Source of the DNA: Jatrophihabitans sp.
GTDB lineage: Bacteria; Actinomycetota; Actinomycetes; Mycobacteriales; Jatrophihabitantaceae
NCBI GenBank assembly: GCA_036389035.1
Contig: DASVQQ010000010.1
Coordinates: 124,001 to 188,000, forward strand
Length of the DNA stretch: 64,000 nucleotides
Direction of reading: 5' to 3'
Positions 51,062 to 61,154 of this stretch are shown one piece after another. The stretch's first letter is position 1. Each line of letters opens with the position of its first letter. The translations under genes were made by a program, and so were the position numbers. The notes under the pieces are model-generated. The model was given only the letters and a program-made list of their open reading frames with translations, did not search any database and was not told the DNA's origin.

Positions 51062-53962
51062 GTGCCGAACCTGCAGACACGGGCTGCCAAGGCTGGTGTG
51101 GTTACGCGCAATGGCCACCCGATCGAGCCCGGAGTCCGACGTGCCCTCGGCCGGTCCTTTCGCACGGATCTGGCCGAAGTGCGGGTTCACGACGGCCCGG
51201 ACGCCGCTGAGCTGGCCGAGGCCTTCGGCGTCGAGGCCTTCGCGTGTGGAAGGGATGTCTACTTCGCCGCCGGCCGGTACCGGCCCGACCGGCAGGAGGG
51301 TCTGTGGCTGCTCGCGCATGAGGTCGCCCACGTCGTGCAGCAGGCGGCCGGGCACCCACCTGCGACCGGGACCGCCGGGGGCGCGTTCGGACAGGTCGAG
51401 CTGGAACGCGCGGCCAGCCAGGCGGCCGACCAGGTGGTAGCCGGACAGCGGGTTTCTGAGCACCTGCTCGGGGTGTCGCTTGCCGGCGCGGCGCGCCCGG
51501 ACCGGCCGCGGGTGGTCCAGTTCCACAGGTCTTTCGAACACCGGGCGCTGGGTGACCTCTCGACCACCGAGCTTCGCGAGATCTCGAGGGCAGGACCGGA
51601 CCGGACCCGGATTCTCAGACGTGAGATCGCTCTGCAGCGTTTGTGGCAGAAGGACCCGGAGTCGGTGACCGAGGAGCAGGTCAAGAGCCGCTGCCCGGGC
51701 ATTTCCACACTGCGCCTGCGGGAAAGCGGTCTTGTCGTCACTTACGGCGAGCTCAACGCGTTGCCGGACTACCTCGCCACCGGCGGGGTCGCGGACGCCA
51801 TTCCGAAGGAGGTCCTGCTCCCCATCCTTCAATCCATCCGCCAGGAAAGCCACCTCAACTTCATCAGGCTGTTGGATCGAAAGGACGAGACGGCGTTGAA
51901 GGGCCCGGTGAACGCCGCGTCGGTGACGGCGCCCAGTCTCTACAACCTGCTGCGTTCGAGCAAGGCGTTCGACGACCTGACCAGTGGTCTGGGCCTGTAC
52001 GGCACTGACCACTACAAGGCGGTCCTGCTGCGCAACGCGTGCCACTTCGCCCCGTTCTCGTGGCACCGTTGGCGGCAGTCGTACACCATGGCGATCACCC
52101 TGGCCAGGCTTGCCCATTCCGAACACGATGCTGATGAGCGGGCGCACCTGACCCGGGCCGCCTGGCTTCAGCACGGCTACGCCGATCATTTTCTGCAGGA
52201 CTCGTTCGCCGCCGGACATCTGATCAACAAGAACCTCATCATGCAGTGGTACGTGGAGTGGGCGGCCGGGCAGAAATTCACACCGGTCTTCAACTGGGAA
52301 AGCATCAAGACCATGACGGTGCGGGCGCAGCCGGGCCTGGCCGGCAGGCGGCTCTACGACCCCTATCACGCCGGCCGGTCGAATGACCCGCAGACCTCTG
52401 AGGAACAAGGCTCCTACGGCCTCCGGTTGGCCAATACGGGCCTGGTGGCAGGTGACTCGGGTGACCTGGACTCGGCATACCAGGATTACTTCGGGTTCCT
52501 GTCCAGCCTGATCACGCAGGCCGGTTCTGCCGCTATTCACGACTACTACGACGAGCACTCGTTGTGGGTCGCCTCTGTTCAGCATCCGGCGCCGTACGAG
52601 ATCTGGGGAGACGGCACCCTGCTCAGCGGCGCCGACGGAGACGCCGGGGTGGTGGCGACCAGCGAGGCAGCGTCCTTGTCGCGGTTGAGCCTGCATGAGG
52701 CGCTGACGACGGGCGACACCGAGATTGAGCTCACCGACATTCTCGACCGCTTTCCCACGAAGGTGCGCGGGCCGGGCAACCAGCTCATCGGATTGGAGGC
52801 GTGGAACGACACCCAGCGGCAGTTCTGCTTCGACAAGATCTTTCCGGAGCTGTGGGTCAGAGTGCCCGCCCTCAAGTCGCTGGAGCCGAATTTCGCCCAC
52901 AACCTGTCGGTGGATCAGGATCTCGCCGTGCGCTGGAGTGCTGAGCTCAAGGAGGCGCGCCACGCGATGGTGAGCGTGCTTCCCGCCGGAAACCGGATGT
53001 ACAGCGGGTCCAACGGCTACCTCTATGAGATCGAGCCGTTGACCGGAAAGGTGCTCGACTCGCTGCTACTGGCAGGCAAGTCGGGAAGCGCCGGGCAGTG
53101 CCCGACCCGGCTGGCCATCGATGGAAACCTGATTTTCGCAGGCATCCGCGGCGCGGTCTGCGCGGTAGCGGTCAGGCAGGCGTTTCGCCTGGCGTGGACG
53201 GCGAAACTGCCCAACGCCGGTGACACCGCCGTCAACGTCATGGTCGTCAACGGCAGGCTGCTGGCAGGCGCCAATGGCTACGTCTACGACGTCAATCCGC
53301 ACGACGGCACTGTCGTCAACTCATTGCGGCTAGGCAGCTGGATCGGTCAGGGCGACTACACGATGCGGTTGGCGGCGTGCGGCTCGACGTTGGTGGCGGG
53401 TGGGCACGGCTGGGTCTATGGCATCGGACTTGCCGATCTCACCAAGACGTGGGAGCTGAGGCTGCCGGACTCGGGATACCGGCAAGTCGAGGTGTTGGCC
53501 TTCAACGAGCAGCTCTTCGCCGCGAGTGCCGGGCGGGCGTATCACATCGACCCGGTCGAGGGCGCCCTGGTGAAGCAGCTCCGGGTGACCAGCGCGGAGG
53601 GAATGGGCGACTACCCGACCACCCTGGCCGCCGACATGAGCACCTTGTTCGTCGGAACGCATGGTTGCGTTCACGGATTCAACCTCGGTGAGTGGTCCGC
53701 ACCGGCTTGGGCGGCCGAGCTGGCCGGCGATCGGTATTCCGTCCCGAACCTGGCGGTGGGAGGCGGTCACGTGCTGGCCGGCTCCAACGGATACGTCCTC
53801 CGGATCGATCCGGTGTCCGGCGCGGTGCTGCGCTCGATGATGGTGACCCGCAGCGCCGGCCTCGGCGACTACGAGACCAGGCTTGCCCTCAACAGCGCCA
53901 ATGACGAGGTCTATGTGGGAGTTCATGGTTACGCGTACAAGCTCGCCACGGTGAACGTGTAG
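51062..53962 (+). CDS. DUF4157 (eCIS-core) protein with phospholipase C-like domain and beta-propeller; candidate CIS cargo
   Basis: The 966-residue protein has three parts. Residues ~15-100 form a DUF4157 domain (RRALGRSFRTDLAEVRVHDG and the zincin-like H-E-V-A-H at 86-90), a domain strongly associated with eCIS loci and their cargo. Residues ~290-480 show the zinc phospholipase C/P1-like pattern: H376, D380 and H386 in H-F-L-Q-D-S-F-A-A-G-H reproduce the spacing of H118, D122 and H128 in bacterial phospholipase C. Residues ~640-966 are eight blades of ~40 residues in two alternating types (GSNGYLYEI and VGTHGCVHGF). There is no signal peptide. The gene lies 15.8 kb from the CIS ATPase. Confidence 0.85.
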   Translation: MPNLQTRAAKAGVVTRNGHPIEPGVRRALGRSFRTDLAEVRVHDGPDAAELAEAFGVEAFACGRDVYFAAGRYRPDRQEGLWLLAHEVAHVVQQAAGHPPATGTAGGAFGQVELERAASQAADQVVAGQRVSEHLLGVSLAGAARPDRPRVVQFHRSFEHRALGDLSTTELREISRAGPDRTRILRREIALQRLWQKDPESVTEEQVKSRCPGISTLRLRESGLVVTYGELNALPDYLATGGVADAIPKEVLLPILQSIRQESHLNFIRLLDRKDETALKGPVNAASVTAPSLYNLLRSSKAFDDLTSGLGLYGTDHYKAVLLRNACHFAPFSWHRWRQSYTMAITLARLAHSEHDADERAHLTRAAWLQHGYADHFLQDSFAAGHLINKNLIMQWYVEWAAGQKFTPVFNWESIKTMTVRAQPGLAGRRLYDPYHAGRSNDPQTSEEQGSYGLRLANTGLVAGDSGDLDSAYQDYFGFLSSLITQAGSAAIHDYYDEHSLWVASVQHPAPYEIWGDGTLLSGADGDAGVVATSEAASLSRLSLHEALTTGDTEIELTDILDRFPTKVRGPGNQLIGLEAWNDTQRQFCFDKIFPELWVRVPALKSLEPNFAHNLSVDQDLAVRWSAELKEARHAMVSVLPAGNRMYSGSNGYLYEIEPLTGKVLDSLLLAGKSGSAGQCPTRLAIDGNLIFAGIRGAVCAVAVRQAFRLAWTAKLPNAGDTAVNVMVVNGRLLAGANGYVYDVNPHDGTVVNSLRLGSWIGQGDYTMRLAACGSTLVAGGHGWVYGIGLADLTKTWELRLPDSGYRQVEVLAFNEQLFAASAGRAYHIDPVEGALVKQLRVTSAEGMGDYPTTLAADMSTLFVGTHGCVHGFNLGEWSAPAWAAELAGDRYSVPNLAVGGGHVLAGSNGYVLRIDPVSGAVLRSMMVTRSAGLGDYETRLALNSANDEVYVGVHGYAYKLATVNV

Positions 53963-53971
53963 CGCCGGCGC

Positions 53972-55415
53972 TCACAGTTCACCCAGCGCGGTCACCGGAT
54001 TCTCGATGCAGTCGGCCACGAAACGCAGGAACCCGCCGGCCACCCCGCCGTCACAGGCTCGATGGTCGAAGGCCAGCGTCAACTGGCTCACCTTGCGGAT
54101 CGCCAGCGCCCCGTCGTGCACCCAGGGCCGGTCGATGATCCGGCCGAGACCGAGAATGGCCACCTCGGGGTGGTTGATGATCGCGGCCGAGCCGTCCACC
54201 CCGAAGACGCCGTAGTTGTTCACGGTGAACGTGCCGCCGGTCAGCTGCGCCGGTGTCAGCGAGCCGGCCCGGGCGGCCTCGGTGCGCTCGGTCAGCGCCG
54301 CGGACAGCTGCCGGGTCGTCAGGGTCTGCGCCCGGGGGAGCACCGGCACCAGCAGCCCGCGCGGGGTCTGGGCCGCGAACCCGAGATTGACGTCGGGCAG
54401 GATCTCGACGGCGTCGTCAGTGATCCGGCTGTTCAGCTCGCGGTACCGAACCAACCCCAGCACGCAGAACCGGGACAGCAGGGCCAGCACGCTGACCGGC
54501 TCGTCCGGCCGGGCGGCGTTCAACGCCTGGCGGGCCTCGAGCAGGCCGGTCGCGTCGACGTCGACCCAGACCGTCGCCTCCGGAATCTCCCGTCGGGACA
54601 GGCTGAGCTTGTCGGCCATCACCCTGCGCAGCCCGGTCAGCGGCACCCGCTCGACGCCGGCCGTCCCAGCATGCGAGGGCGCGGGCGAGTCCGCGGTGGC
54701 GGCGGTTGCCTGCGGTTGCGAGCCGGGCGCGGACGAGAACGCTTCGATGTCACAACGGCGAATGACGCCCGAGGGATCGGACGGCCGGATCACGGCCAGG
54801 TCGATGCCGCGGTCACGCGCCAGCTTGCGCACCACCGGCGAGATCACCGAGGTGGCGACCAGTCGCCGACCGCCGGCGGTAGCCGGGGTGCTGGTGGCGG
54901 CGACAGCCTGCGGCAGGCCGGCCGAAGCTGCCCTGCGGCCGGCCCGGCCGCGGCGTCGCGCCGGCGCCGATGAGGTGCCATAGCCGATCAGGACGTTGCC
55001 GGAGTACTCCGATGACTCGGCGGCGCTTGACTCGACAGCGACCTGCTCGGTAGCGCCTGACTCGACAGCGACCTGCTCGGTAGCGCCTGACTCGGCAGCG
55101 GCTGACTCGGCGGCGCCGTTGGAAGCGCTGGTGCCGTTGGAAGCGTTGGTGCTGTTGGAAGGGCTGACGCCGTTGGAAGCGGCGGCGCTGACCTCCTCGA
55201 CGGTGATCAGCGGGGAGCCGACCGCGATCCGCTGGCCGGGGTCGCCGAACAGCGCCGACACCTTGCCCGCGAACGGGATCGGCACTTCGACCGAGGCCTT
55301 CGCGGTCTCCACCTCGACCACCGGCTGGTCGACGCTCACCTGGTCACCGACCGCCACCAGCCAGGTGAGGATCTCGGCGTCGGTCAGGCCCTCACCGAGG
55401 TCGGGCAGCAGGAAG

Positions 55416-55423
<8 letters not shown>
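53972..55423 (-). CDS. bkdC: 2-Oxoacid dehydrogenase E2 (lipoyl acyltransferase), branched-chain type
   Basis: The 483-residue E2 starts with a lipoyl domain (PDFLLPDLGEGLTDAEIL, lipoyl lysine in VETAKASVEV). A linker of Ala/Ser/Glu with repeats, an E3-binding domain (SPVVRKLARDRGIDLAVIRPS), and a catalytic acyltransferase domain ending in L-A-F-D-H-R-A-C-D-G-G follow; its histidine and aspartate are catalytic. It transfers acyl groups to CoA. ATG 55423 overlaps the E1-beta end. The linker includes a 30-bp DNA tandem repeat at 55029-55088. Confidence 0.93.
55029..55088. repeat. 30-bp tandem repeat inside the E2 linker
   Basis: Two perfect 30-bp copies beginning GACTCGACAGCGACCTGCTC, with a partial third, encode a 10-residue unit (ESGATEQVAV) in the flexible linker. 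The repeat stays in frame and changes only linker length. Confidence 0.7.
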
Positions 55424-56461
<1,038 letters not shown>

Positions 56462-56465
<4 letters not shown>

Positions 56466-57556
56466 GACGCCTCCGCCGCGAGTTCCTCGGCGAGCTCGGC
56501 TGCCTGGCTGCGCAGCGCGGCGGTCGGCTCGGTGTAGATGTTGGCGAACAGCTCCGCGGGGTCGGTGACCGGATCGGCGTTCATCGCCGCCCGCAGCCGG
56601 GCCGCCCGGGTCTCGCCCTCGTCGGCGATCGCCGCGATGCCGGCCTCGTCGAGCAGGCCCTGGTCCTGCAGGTAGGTCTGCAGCCGGGAGAGTGGATCGC
56701 GGGCCAGCCAGCTGGTGACCTCGGCATCGTCGCGGTAGCGCGAGGCGTCATCGGCGTTGGTGTGCGCCTCGATCCGGTAGGTCAGCGCCTCGATCAGGGT
56801 GGGGCCTTCGCCGCGCCGGCCGCGCTCGATCGCCTCGGTGACCGCCACGTGCACCATCGCGGCGTCGTTGCCGTCGATCAGCACGCCGGGCATGCCGTAC
56901 CCGATGCCCTTGTGGGCCAACGTCTCGGCCCGGGTCTGCTTGGCCAACGGCACCGAGATCGCGTAGCCGTTGTTCTGCACCAGGAACACTACCGGCGCCT
57001 GCCAGACCGCGGCGATGTTGAGCGCCTCGTGGGTGTCGCCCTCGCTGGTGGCGCCGTCGCCGAGCAGCACCACGGCCACGGTGTCCTCACCGGCCAGCCG
57101 GGCCGCGTGCGCCAGGCCGACCGCGTGCAGGGTGTTGGTGGCCAGCGGCGTGCACTGCGGGCCGGTGCGGTGCAGGTACGGGTCATAACCGCAGTGCCAG
57201 TCCCCGCGCAGCAGGGTCAGCACCTCGACCGGGTTGATGCCGCGGCTGACCAGCGCCATCGAATCCCGGTAGGTCGGAAACAGCCAGTCCCGCTGGGCCA
57301 TCGCGGTCACCACCCCGACCTGGCAGGCCTCCTGGCCGCGGGCCGAGGGATAGACCGCCAGCCGGCCCTGCTTGGTGAGCGCGGTGGCCTGGGTGTCGAA
57401 GCGGCGTCCCACCGACATCAACCGGAACAGCTCGAGCAGCACCTCGCGGTCAGGCAACCGCGCGGGGTCGGCCGAGGTGGCGTGGCCGTCGGCGTCGATC
57501 AGGCAGCGCGGCGCCGTGGTGGGCAGGAACCCGGCGGATGGAGTGACGACAGTCAT
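56462..57556 (-). CDS. bkdA: 2-Oxoacid dehydrogenase E1 alpha subunit
   Basis: This 364-residue subunit carries the thiamine diphosphate motif G-D-G-A-T-S-E-G-D ending in N-N (LVQNNGYAIS), the RRFDTQATALTKQGRLAVYPSARGQEA start and the phosphorylation-loop-like YRIEAHTNADDASRY. It heads a leftward bkdABC-type operon; pyruvate versus branched-chain preference is not certain. ATG 57556 is 89 bp from the divergent Lrp-type gene. Confidence 0.93.
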
Positions 57557-57623
57557 GTGCCAAGTGTGGTGGGTCTAGAGCCGTTGATCCAGAAATGTAT
57601 GGCAGCTCCAGACGATTGGCACA
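57556..57623. promoter_or_regulatory. Split palindrome TGTGCCAA...TTGGCACA in the bkd/lrp divergent promoter
   Basis: TGTGCCAA at 57556-57563 and TTGGCACA at 57616-57623 are perfect complements separated by 52 bp, placing one half at each start of the divergent pair. Lrp-type regulators wrap DNA between such sites. The regulator gene also has a TGCTAT about 7-12 bp before its ATG and no ribosome site, suggesting a leaderless transcript. Confidence 0.55.
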
Positions 57624-57645
57624 GAAAGCCTTGCTATCGTGCATT

Positions 57646-58137
57646 ATGTCAAAACATAAGCTTCCGCAAGCGGTTGAGGTTAGACAACCGGTCCAGCTTG
57701 ATGACACCGACCGGGCAATCGTGGCGGAACTGCGCGAGGACGGCCGGCTCTCGATGCGGGCGTTGGCTGAGAAGCTGCACATCTCCCGGGCCAGCGCCTA
57801 CACCCGGGTCGAGCGGCTGGTCACCGAGGGCGTGATCACCGGTTACACCGCCTCGATCGACCCCGAACGCTACGGCTTCGGCATCTCGGCCTACGTCTAC
57901 CTCAAGATCAGCCAGCACTCCTGGAAGGCGGTCCGCCGGCAGGTGCTGCAGATTCCCGAGGTCTGGCACGGCGCGCTGGTCTCCGGGGAGAACGACCTGG
58001 TGCTGCTGGTGCGTACCCAGGACGCGGCCAGCATGCGCGAGCTGGTGCTCAACACCTTTCAGACCATGCCGGACGTGCTGGCGACCCAGACCGTGCTGAT
58101 CCTGGACGAGCTGAGCGGCCCGCGAAAAAGCCTCTGA
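57646..58137 (+). CDS. Lrp/AsnC-family regulator (BkdR-like)
   Basis: The 163-residue protein has an N-terminal helix-turn-helix (LDDTDRAIVAELREDGRLSMRALAEKLHISRASAYTRVERL) and a C-terminal ligand-sensing RAM domain (YVYLKISQHSWKAVRRQVLQIPEVWHGALVSGENDLVLLVR). Its place divergent from the branched-chain oxoacid dehydrogenase operon indicates that it is the operon's regulator, sensing an amino acid such as leucine. ATG 57646 is used; upstream in-frame codons lie in the promoter. Confidence 0.9.
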   Translation: MSKHKLPQAVEVRQPVQLDDTDRAIVAELREDGRLSMRALAEKLHISRASAYTRVERLVTEGVITGYTASIDPERYGFGISAYVYLKISQHSWKAVRRQVLQIPEVWHGALVSGENDLVLLVRTQDAASMRELVLNTFQTMPDVLATQTVLILDELSGPRKSL

Positions 58138-58185
58138 CCCCCCGGTGGCCGCTTGCGGTGGGTGCCAACGTTTGCGATCATGAGA

Positions 58186-58217
58186 GGGCAGACCCCGGCT
58201 GTCACCGAGGTCTGCCC
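58186..58217. terminator. 9-bp stem hairpin after the small-peptide gene and the lrp-type gene
   Basis: GGGCAGACC (58186-58194) pairs with GGTCTGCCC (58209-58217) around a 14-nt loop. It lies between the ends of two convergent genes and can end both transcripts; no T-tract is present. Confidence 0.55.
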
Positions 58218-58229
58218 CGAGTGGGCCGA

Positions 58230-58343
58230 TTACCGGTCCGCAAGGGTCCGGATCAGATCAGCAGTGGCCAGGATCGTCGGTGCGAGTGTTGCTAGCGCGA
58301 CGCACCAGATCCTGGCTTTCTGCTTTCCTGACATTTTCGGCAT
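58230..58343 (-). CDS. Small membrane peptide, 37 residues
   Basis: Reading leftward from ATG 58343, the peptide begins MPKMSGKQKARIW, has a hydrophobic stretch of ~18 residues (CVALATLAPTILATADLI) and ends RTLADR before TAA at 58230. A strong GGAGGAGG site sits 8 bp upstream of the start. The basic N-terminus followed by a membrane-length segment is compatible with an N-in single-span peptide or a small secreted peptide. An overlapping frame from ATG 58347 (29 residues, no hydrophobic region) is less convincing. A hairpin precedes the ribosome site and another follows the stop, making a complete small transcription unit. Confidence 0.55.
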   Translation of the reverse strand: MPKMSGKQKARIWCVALATLAPTILATADLIRTLADR

Positions 58344-58363
58344 CCATCTCACCTCCTCCCACA

Positions 58364-58396
58364 GCAGGACCGCGTACCGGATTGCCGCGGTCCTGC
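58364..58396 (-). promoter_or_regulatory. 11-bp stem hairpin in the leader of the small-peptide gene
   Basis: GCAGGACCGCG and CGCGGTCCTGC are perfect complements around an 11-nt loop and end about 10 bp before the ribosome site of the 37-residue gene. It could be a regulatory leader structure or an operator. Confidence 0.5.
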
Positions 58397-58509
58397 CAGG
58401 GGAGGGGGCGTGGCGATCCTGGCACGGCGCGCCGGAGGATCTCGCTGTCTATGCACAGCACCTGCCGCCAGGGCGCGTAAGCGTTTTTGCGCTGCTTAGA
58501 CTGCTGTGT

Positions 58510-59340
58510 ATGACAGTTCCTGCTCTGGCTATGAACAACGGCGTCCAGATTCCGCAGCTCGGCTTCGGGGTGTTCCTGGTGCCCGACACCGAGACCAAGG
58601 CTGCCGTCCAGACCGCGCTGGAGGCCGGTTACCGGCACATCGACACCGCGAAGCTGTACCAGAACGAGGCCGGCGTCGGGGCGGCGATCGCGGAGTCGGG
58701 CATCCCCCGCGACGAGCTCTTCGTGACCACCAAGGTGTGGAACTCCGAGCAGGGCTTCGACCCGGCGATCGCCTCTTTCGAGGCGTCGATGGACCGGCTG
58801 GGCCTGGACCTGCTGGATCTGCTGCTGATCCACTGGCCGGCGCCGGACCTCAACCGCTACGTCGACACCTGGCGGGCCCTGGAGAAGCTCTACGCCGAGG
58901 GCCGGGTGCGCGCGATCGGCGTCTCCAACTTTCAGCCCGCCCACCTGCAGCGGCTGTTCGACGAGACCTCGGTGGTTCCGGCGATCAACCAGATCGAGCT
59001 GCACCCGCTGCTGCCGCAGTCCGAGCTGCGCGCCTTCCACGCCGAGCACGGAATCCTCACCGAGGCCTGGGCCCCGCTGGCTCAGGGCGGCAGCGTGCTG
59101 ACCGACCCGGTGATCGCTCAGATCGGCGAACGCCTGGGCAAGAGCCCGGCCCAGGTGATCCTGCGCTGGCATATCGAGCTGGGCAACGTGGTGATCCCGA
59201 AGTCGGTGACACCGTCGCGGATCCGGGAGAACCTCGACGTCTTCGACTTCGAGCTGACCGCGGAGGACCGGAGCGCGATCGACGGGCTGGAGACCGGTGA
59301 TCGGATCGGCCCGGACCCCGACACCTTCAGCCGGGTCTGA
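58510..59340 (+). CDS. Aldo/keto reductase
   Basis: The 276-residue enzyme has the AKR tetrad landmarks: D in GYRHIDTAKLYQNE (Asp and Tyr), K in VTTKVWN, H in LLIHWPAP, plus GVSNFQPAHL and the NADPH-binding IPKSVTPSRIRENL. It reduces aldehydes or ketones with NADPH; 2,5-didehydrogluconate reductase-like members are closest by pattern. ATG 58510 has a TAGACT about 10 bp upstream and no ribosome site, suggesting a leaderless message. Confidence 0.93.
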   Translation: MTVPALAMNNGVQIPQLGFGVFLVPDTETKAAVQTALEAGYRHIDTAKLYQNEAGVGAAIAESGIPRDELFVTTKVWNSEQGFDPAIASFEASMDRLGLDLLDLLLIHWPAPDLNRYVDTWRALEKLYAEGRVRAIGVSNFQPAHLQRLFDETSVVPAINQIELHPLLPQSELRAFHAEHGILTEAWAPLAQGGSVLTDPVIAQIGERLGKSPAQVILRWHIELGNVVIPKSVTPSRIRENLDVFDFELTAEDRSAIDGLETGDRIGPDPDTFSRV

Positions 59341-59352
59341 GCCGGGACAGCG

Positions 59353-61029
59353 TCAGGAACGCAGGGCGGCGGCCACGATCTCACGGGCCTCGTCCTGGAT
59401 CCGCGCCAGCTGATCCGGCCCGTCGAAGGACTCGGCGTAGAGCTTGTAGACGTCCTCGGTGCCCGACGGGCGGGCGGCGAACCAGCCGCGCTCGGTGGTC
59501 ACCTTCAGGCCGCCGATGGCAGCGCCGTTGCCGGGAGCGGTAGTCAGCCGCCCGGTGATCGGCTCGCCGGCCAGGGTCGAGGCCGTCACCTGCGACGGCG
59601 AGAGCTTGGCCAGCACCGCTTTCTGCTGCCGGGTGGCCGGCGAGTCGATCCGCGCGTAGGCCGGCTCGCCGAACTTCGCGGTCAGCTGCCGGTAATGCTG
59701 CGAGGGCGACCGGCCGGTGGTGGCCAGGATCTCCGAGGCGAGCAGGCACAGGATGATGCCGTCCTTGTCGGTGGTCCAGACGCTGCCGTCGCGTTGCAGG
59801 AACGAGGCGCCGGCCGACTCCTCGCCGCCGAAGCCGACCGAGCCGTCGAGCAGGCCCGGGACGAACCACTTGAACCCGACCGGCACCTCGATCAGCCGCC
59901 GGCCCAGGTCGGCCGCGACCCGGTCGATCATCGACGAGCTGACCAGGGTCTTGCCGATCGCGGCGTCGGCCTGCCAGCCGGGCCGGTTGGCGTACAGGTA
60001 GCCGATGGCCACCGACAGGAAGTAGTTCGGGTTCATCAGCCCGCCGTCGGGGGTCACGATGCCGTGCCGGTCGGAGTCGGTGTCGTTGCCGGTGGCGATG
60101 TCATAGAGGGTGGCGCCGCTGCTGTCGGCCTGCATCCGCTGGATCAACGAGGCCATCGCCGCCGGCGAGGAGCAGTCCATCCGGATCTTGCCGTCCCAGT
60201 CCAGGGTCATGAAACCGAACTGAGGATCGACGTCGGGGTTCACCACCGTCAGGTCGAGGCCGTAGCGCGACCCGATCTCGCCCCAGTAGGCCACCGACGC
60301 CCCGCCGAGCGGGTCGGCCCCGATCCGGACGCCGGCGGACCGGATCGCCTCGAGGTCGAGCACGTCGGCCAGCGCGCTCACGTAGGCGTCGAGGAAGTCG
60401 AAACCCTGGACGTGCTCCGATGCCATCGCGCGCTCGTACGGGATCCGCTTGATCTTGGCCGCCCCGGCAGCCAGCAACTCGTTCGCCCGGTCCTGGATCC
60501 AGCCGGTGATGTCGGTGCCGGCCGGTCCGCCGTTCGACGGGTTGTACTTGAAGCCGCCGTCGCCGGGCGGGTTGTGCGAGGGGGTGACCACCACGCCGTC
60601 GGCCAGCCCGGCCCCGGCGCCGCTGCCCCGGCCGGCGTTGTAGGCCAGGATCGCCCGGGACACCGCGGGGGTGGGGGTGTAGCCCTGCCGGGAGTCGACC
60701 CGCACGCCGACCTCGTGCGCGGCGAACACCTCGAGCGCGGAGCGGACCGCGGGCTCGGACAGCGCGTGGCTGTCCGCGCCCAGGTAGAGCGGGCCGTCGA
60801 TGCCGTGAGCGCCGCGGTACTCGCAGATCGCCTGGCTGGTGGCCAGGATGTGGTCCTCGTTGAAGGTGGTGCTCAGCGACGAGCCCCGGTGCCCGGAGGT
60901 GCCGAAGCTGACCCGCTGCTCGGCGGCTGAGACGTCCGGGTGCAGCTGGTAGTAAGCCTCGATGAGGCTGCTGATGTCGACGAGGTCTTCGGCGGCGGCC
61001 GGCAGCCCGGCGCGGGAGGGATTCGGCAT
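59353..61029 (-). CDS. pgm: Phosphoglucomutase (alpha-D-glucose type)
   Basis: The 558-residue protein is a Pgm of the E. coli type: [13 protein letters not shown] near the start, the phosphoserine loop V-V-V-T-P-S-H-N-P, the metal loop [14 protein letters not shown], the sugar loop GGEESAGAS and the phosphate-binding [16 protein letters not shown]. It interconverts glucose 1- and 6-phosphate. ATG 61029 is used; an upstream TTG at 61041 would add four residues. It is convergent with the aldo/keto reductase gene. Confidence 0.95.
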   Translation of the reverse strand: MPNPSRAGLPAAAEDLVDISSLIEAYYQLHPDVSAAEQRVSFGTSGHRGSSLSTTFNEDHILATSQAICEYRGAHGIDGPLYLGADSHALSEPAVRSALEVFAAHEVGVRVDSRQGYTPTPAVSRAILAYNAGRGSGAGAGLADGVVVTPSHNPPGDGGFKYNPSNGGPAGTDITGWIQDRANELLAAGAAKIKRIPYERAMASEHVQGFDFLDAYVSALADVLDLEAIRSAGVRIGADPLGGASVAYWGEIGSRYGLDLTVVNPDVDPQFGFMTLDWDGKIRMDCSSPAAMASLIQRMQADSSGATLYDIATGNDTDSDRHGIVTPDGGLMNPNYFLSVAIGYLYANRPGWQADAAIGKTLVSSSMIDRVAADLGRRLIEVPVGFKWFVPGLLDGSVGFGGEESAGASFLQRDGSVWTTDKDGIILCLLASEILATTGRSPSQHYRQLTAKFGEPAYARIDSPATRQQKAVLAKLSPSQVTASTLAGEPITGRLTTAPGNGAAIGGLKVTTERGWFAARPSGTEDVYKLYAESFDGPDQLARIQDEAREIVAAALRS

Positions 61030-61154
61030 GCCTTCGATCAAACCACTTCGACGCCCGGGGCCGGACGGCCCGTTTTGCGGGGTTGCTCTGCAGGCTCCTT
61101 TCGGTAAGGTGCAGAGGGTAAGTTCAATGCCTAAACAAACTGGAGCAGGACACC

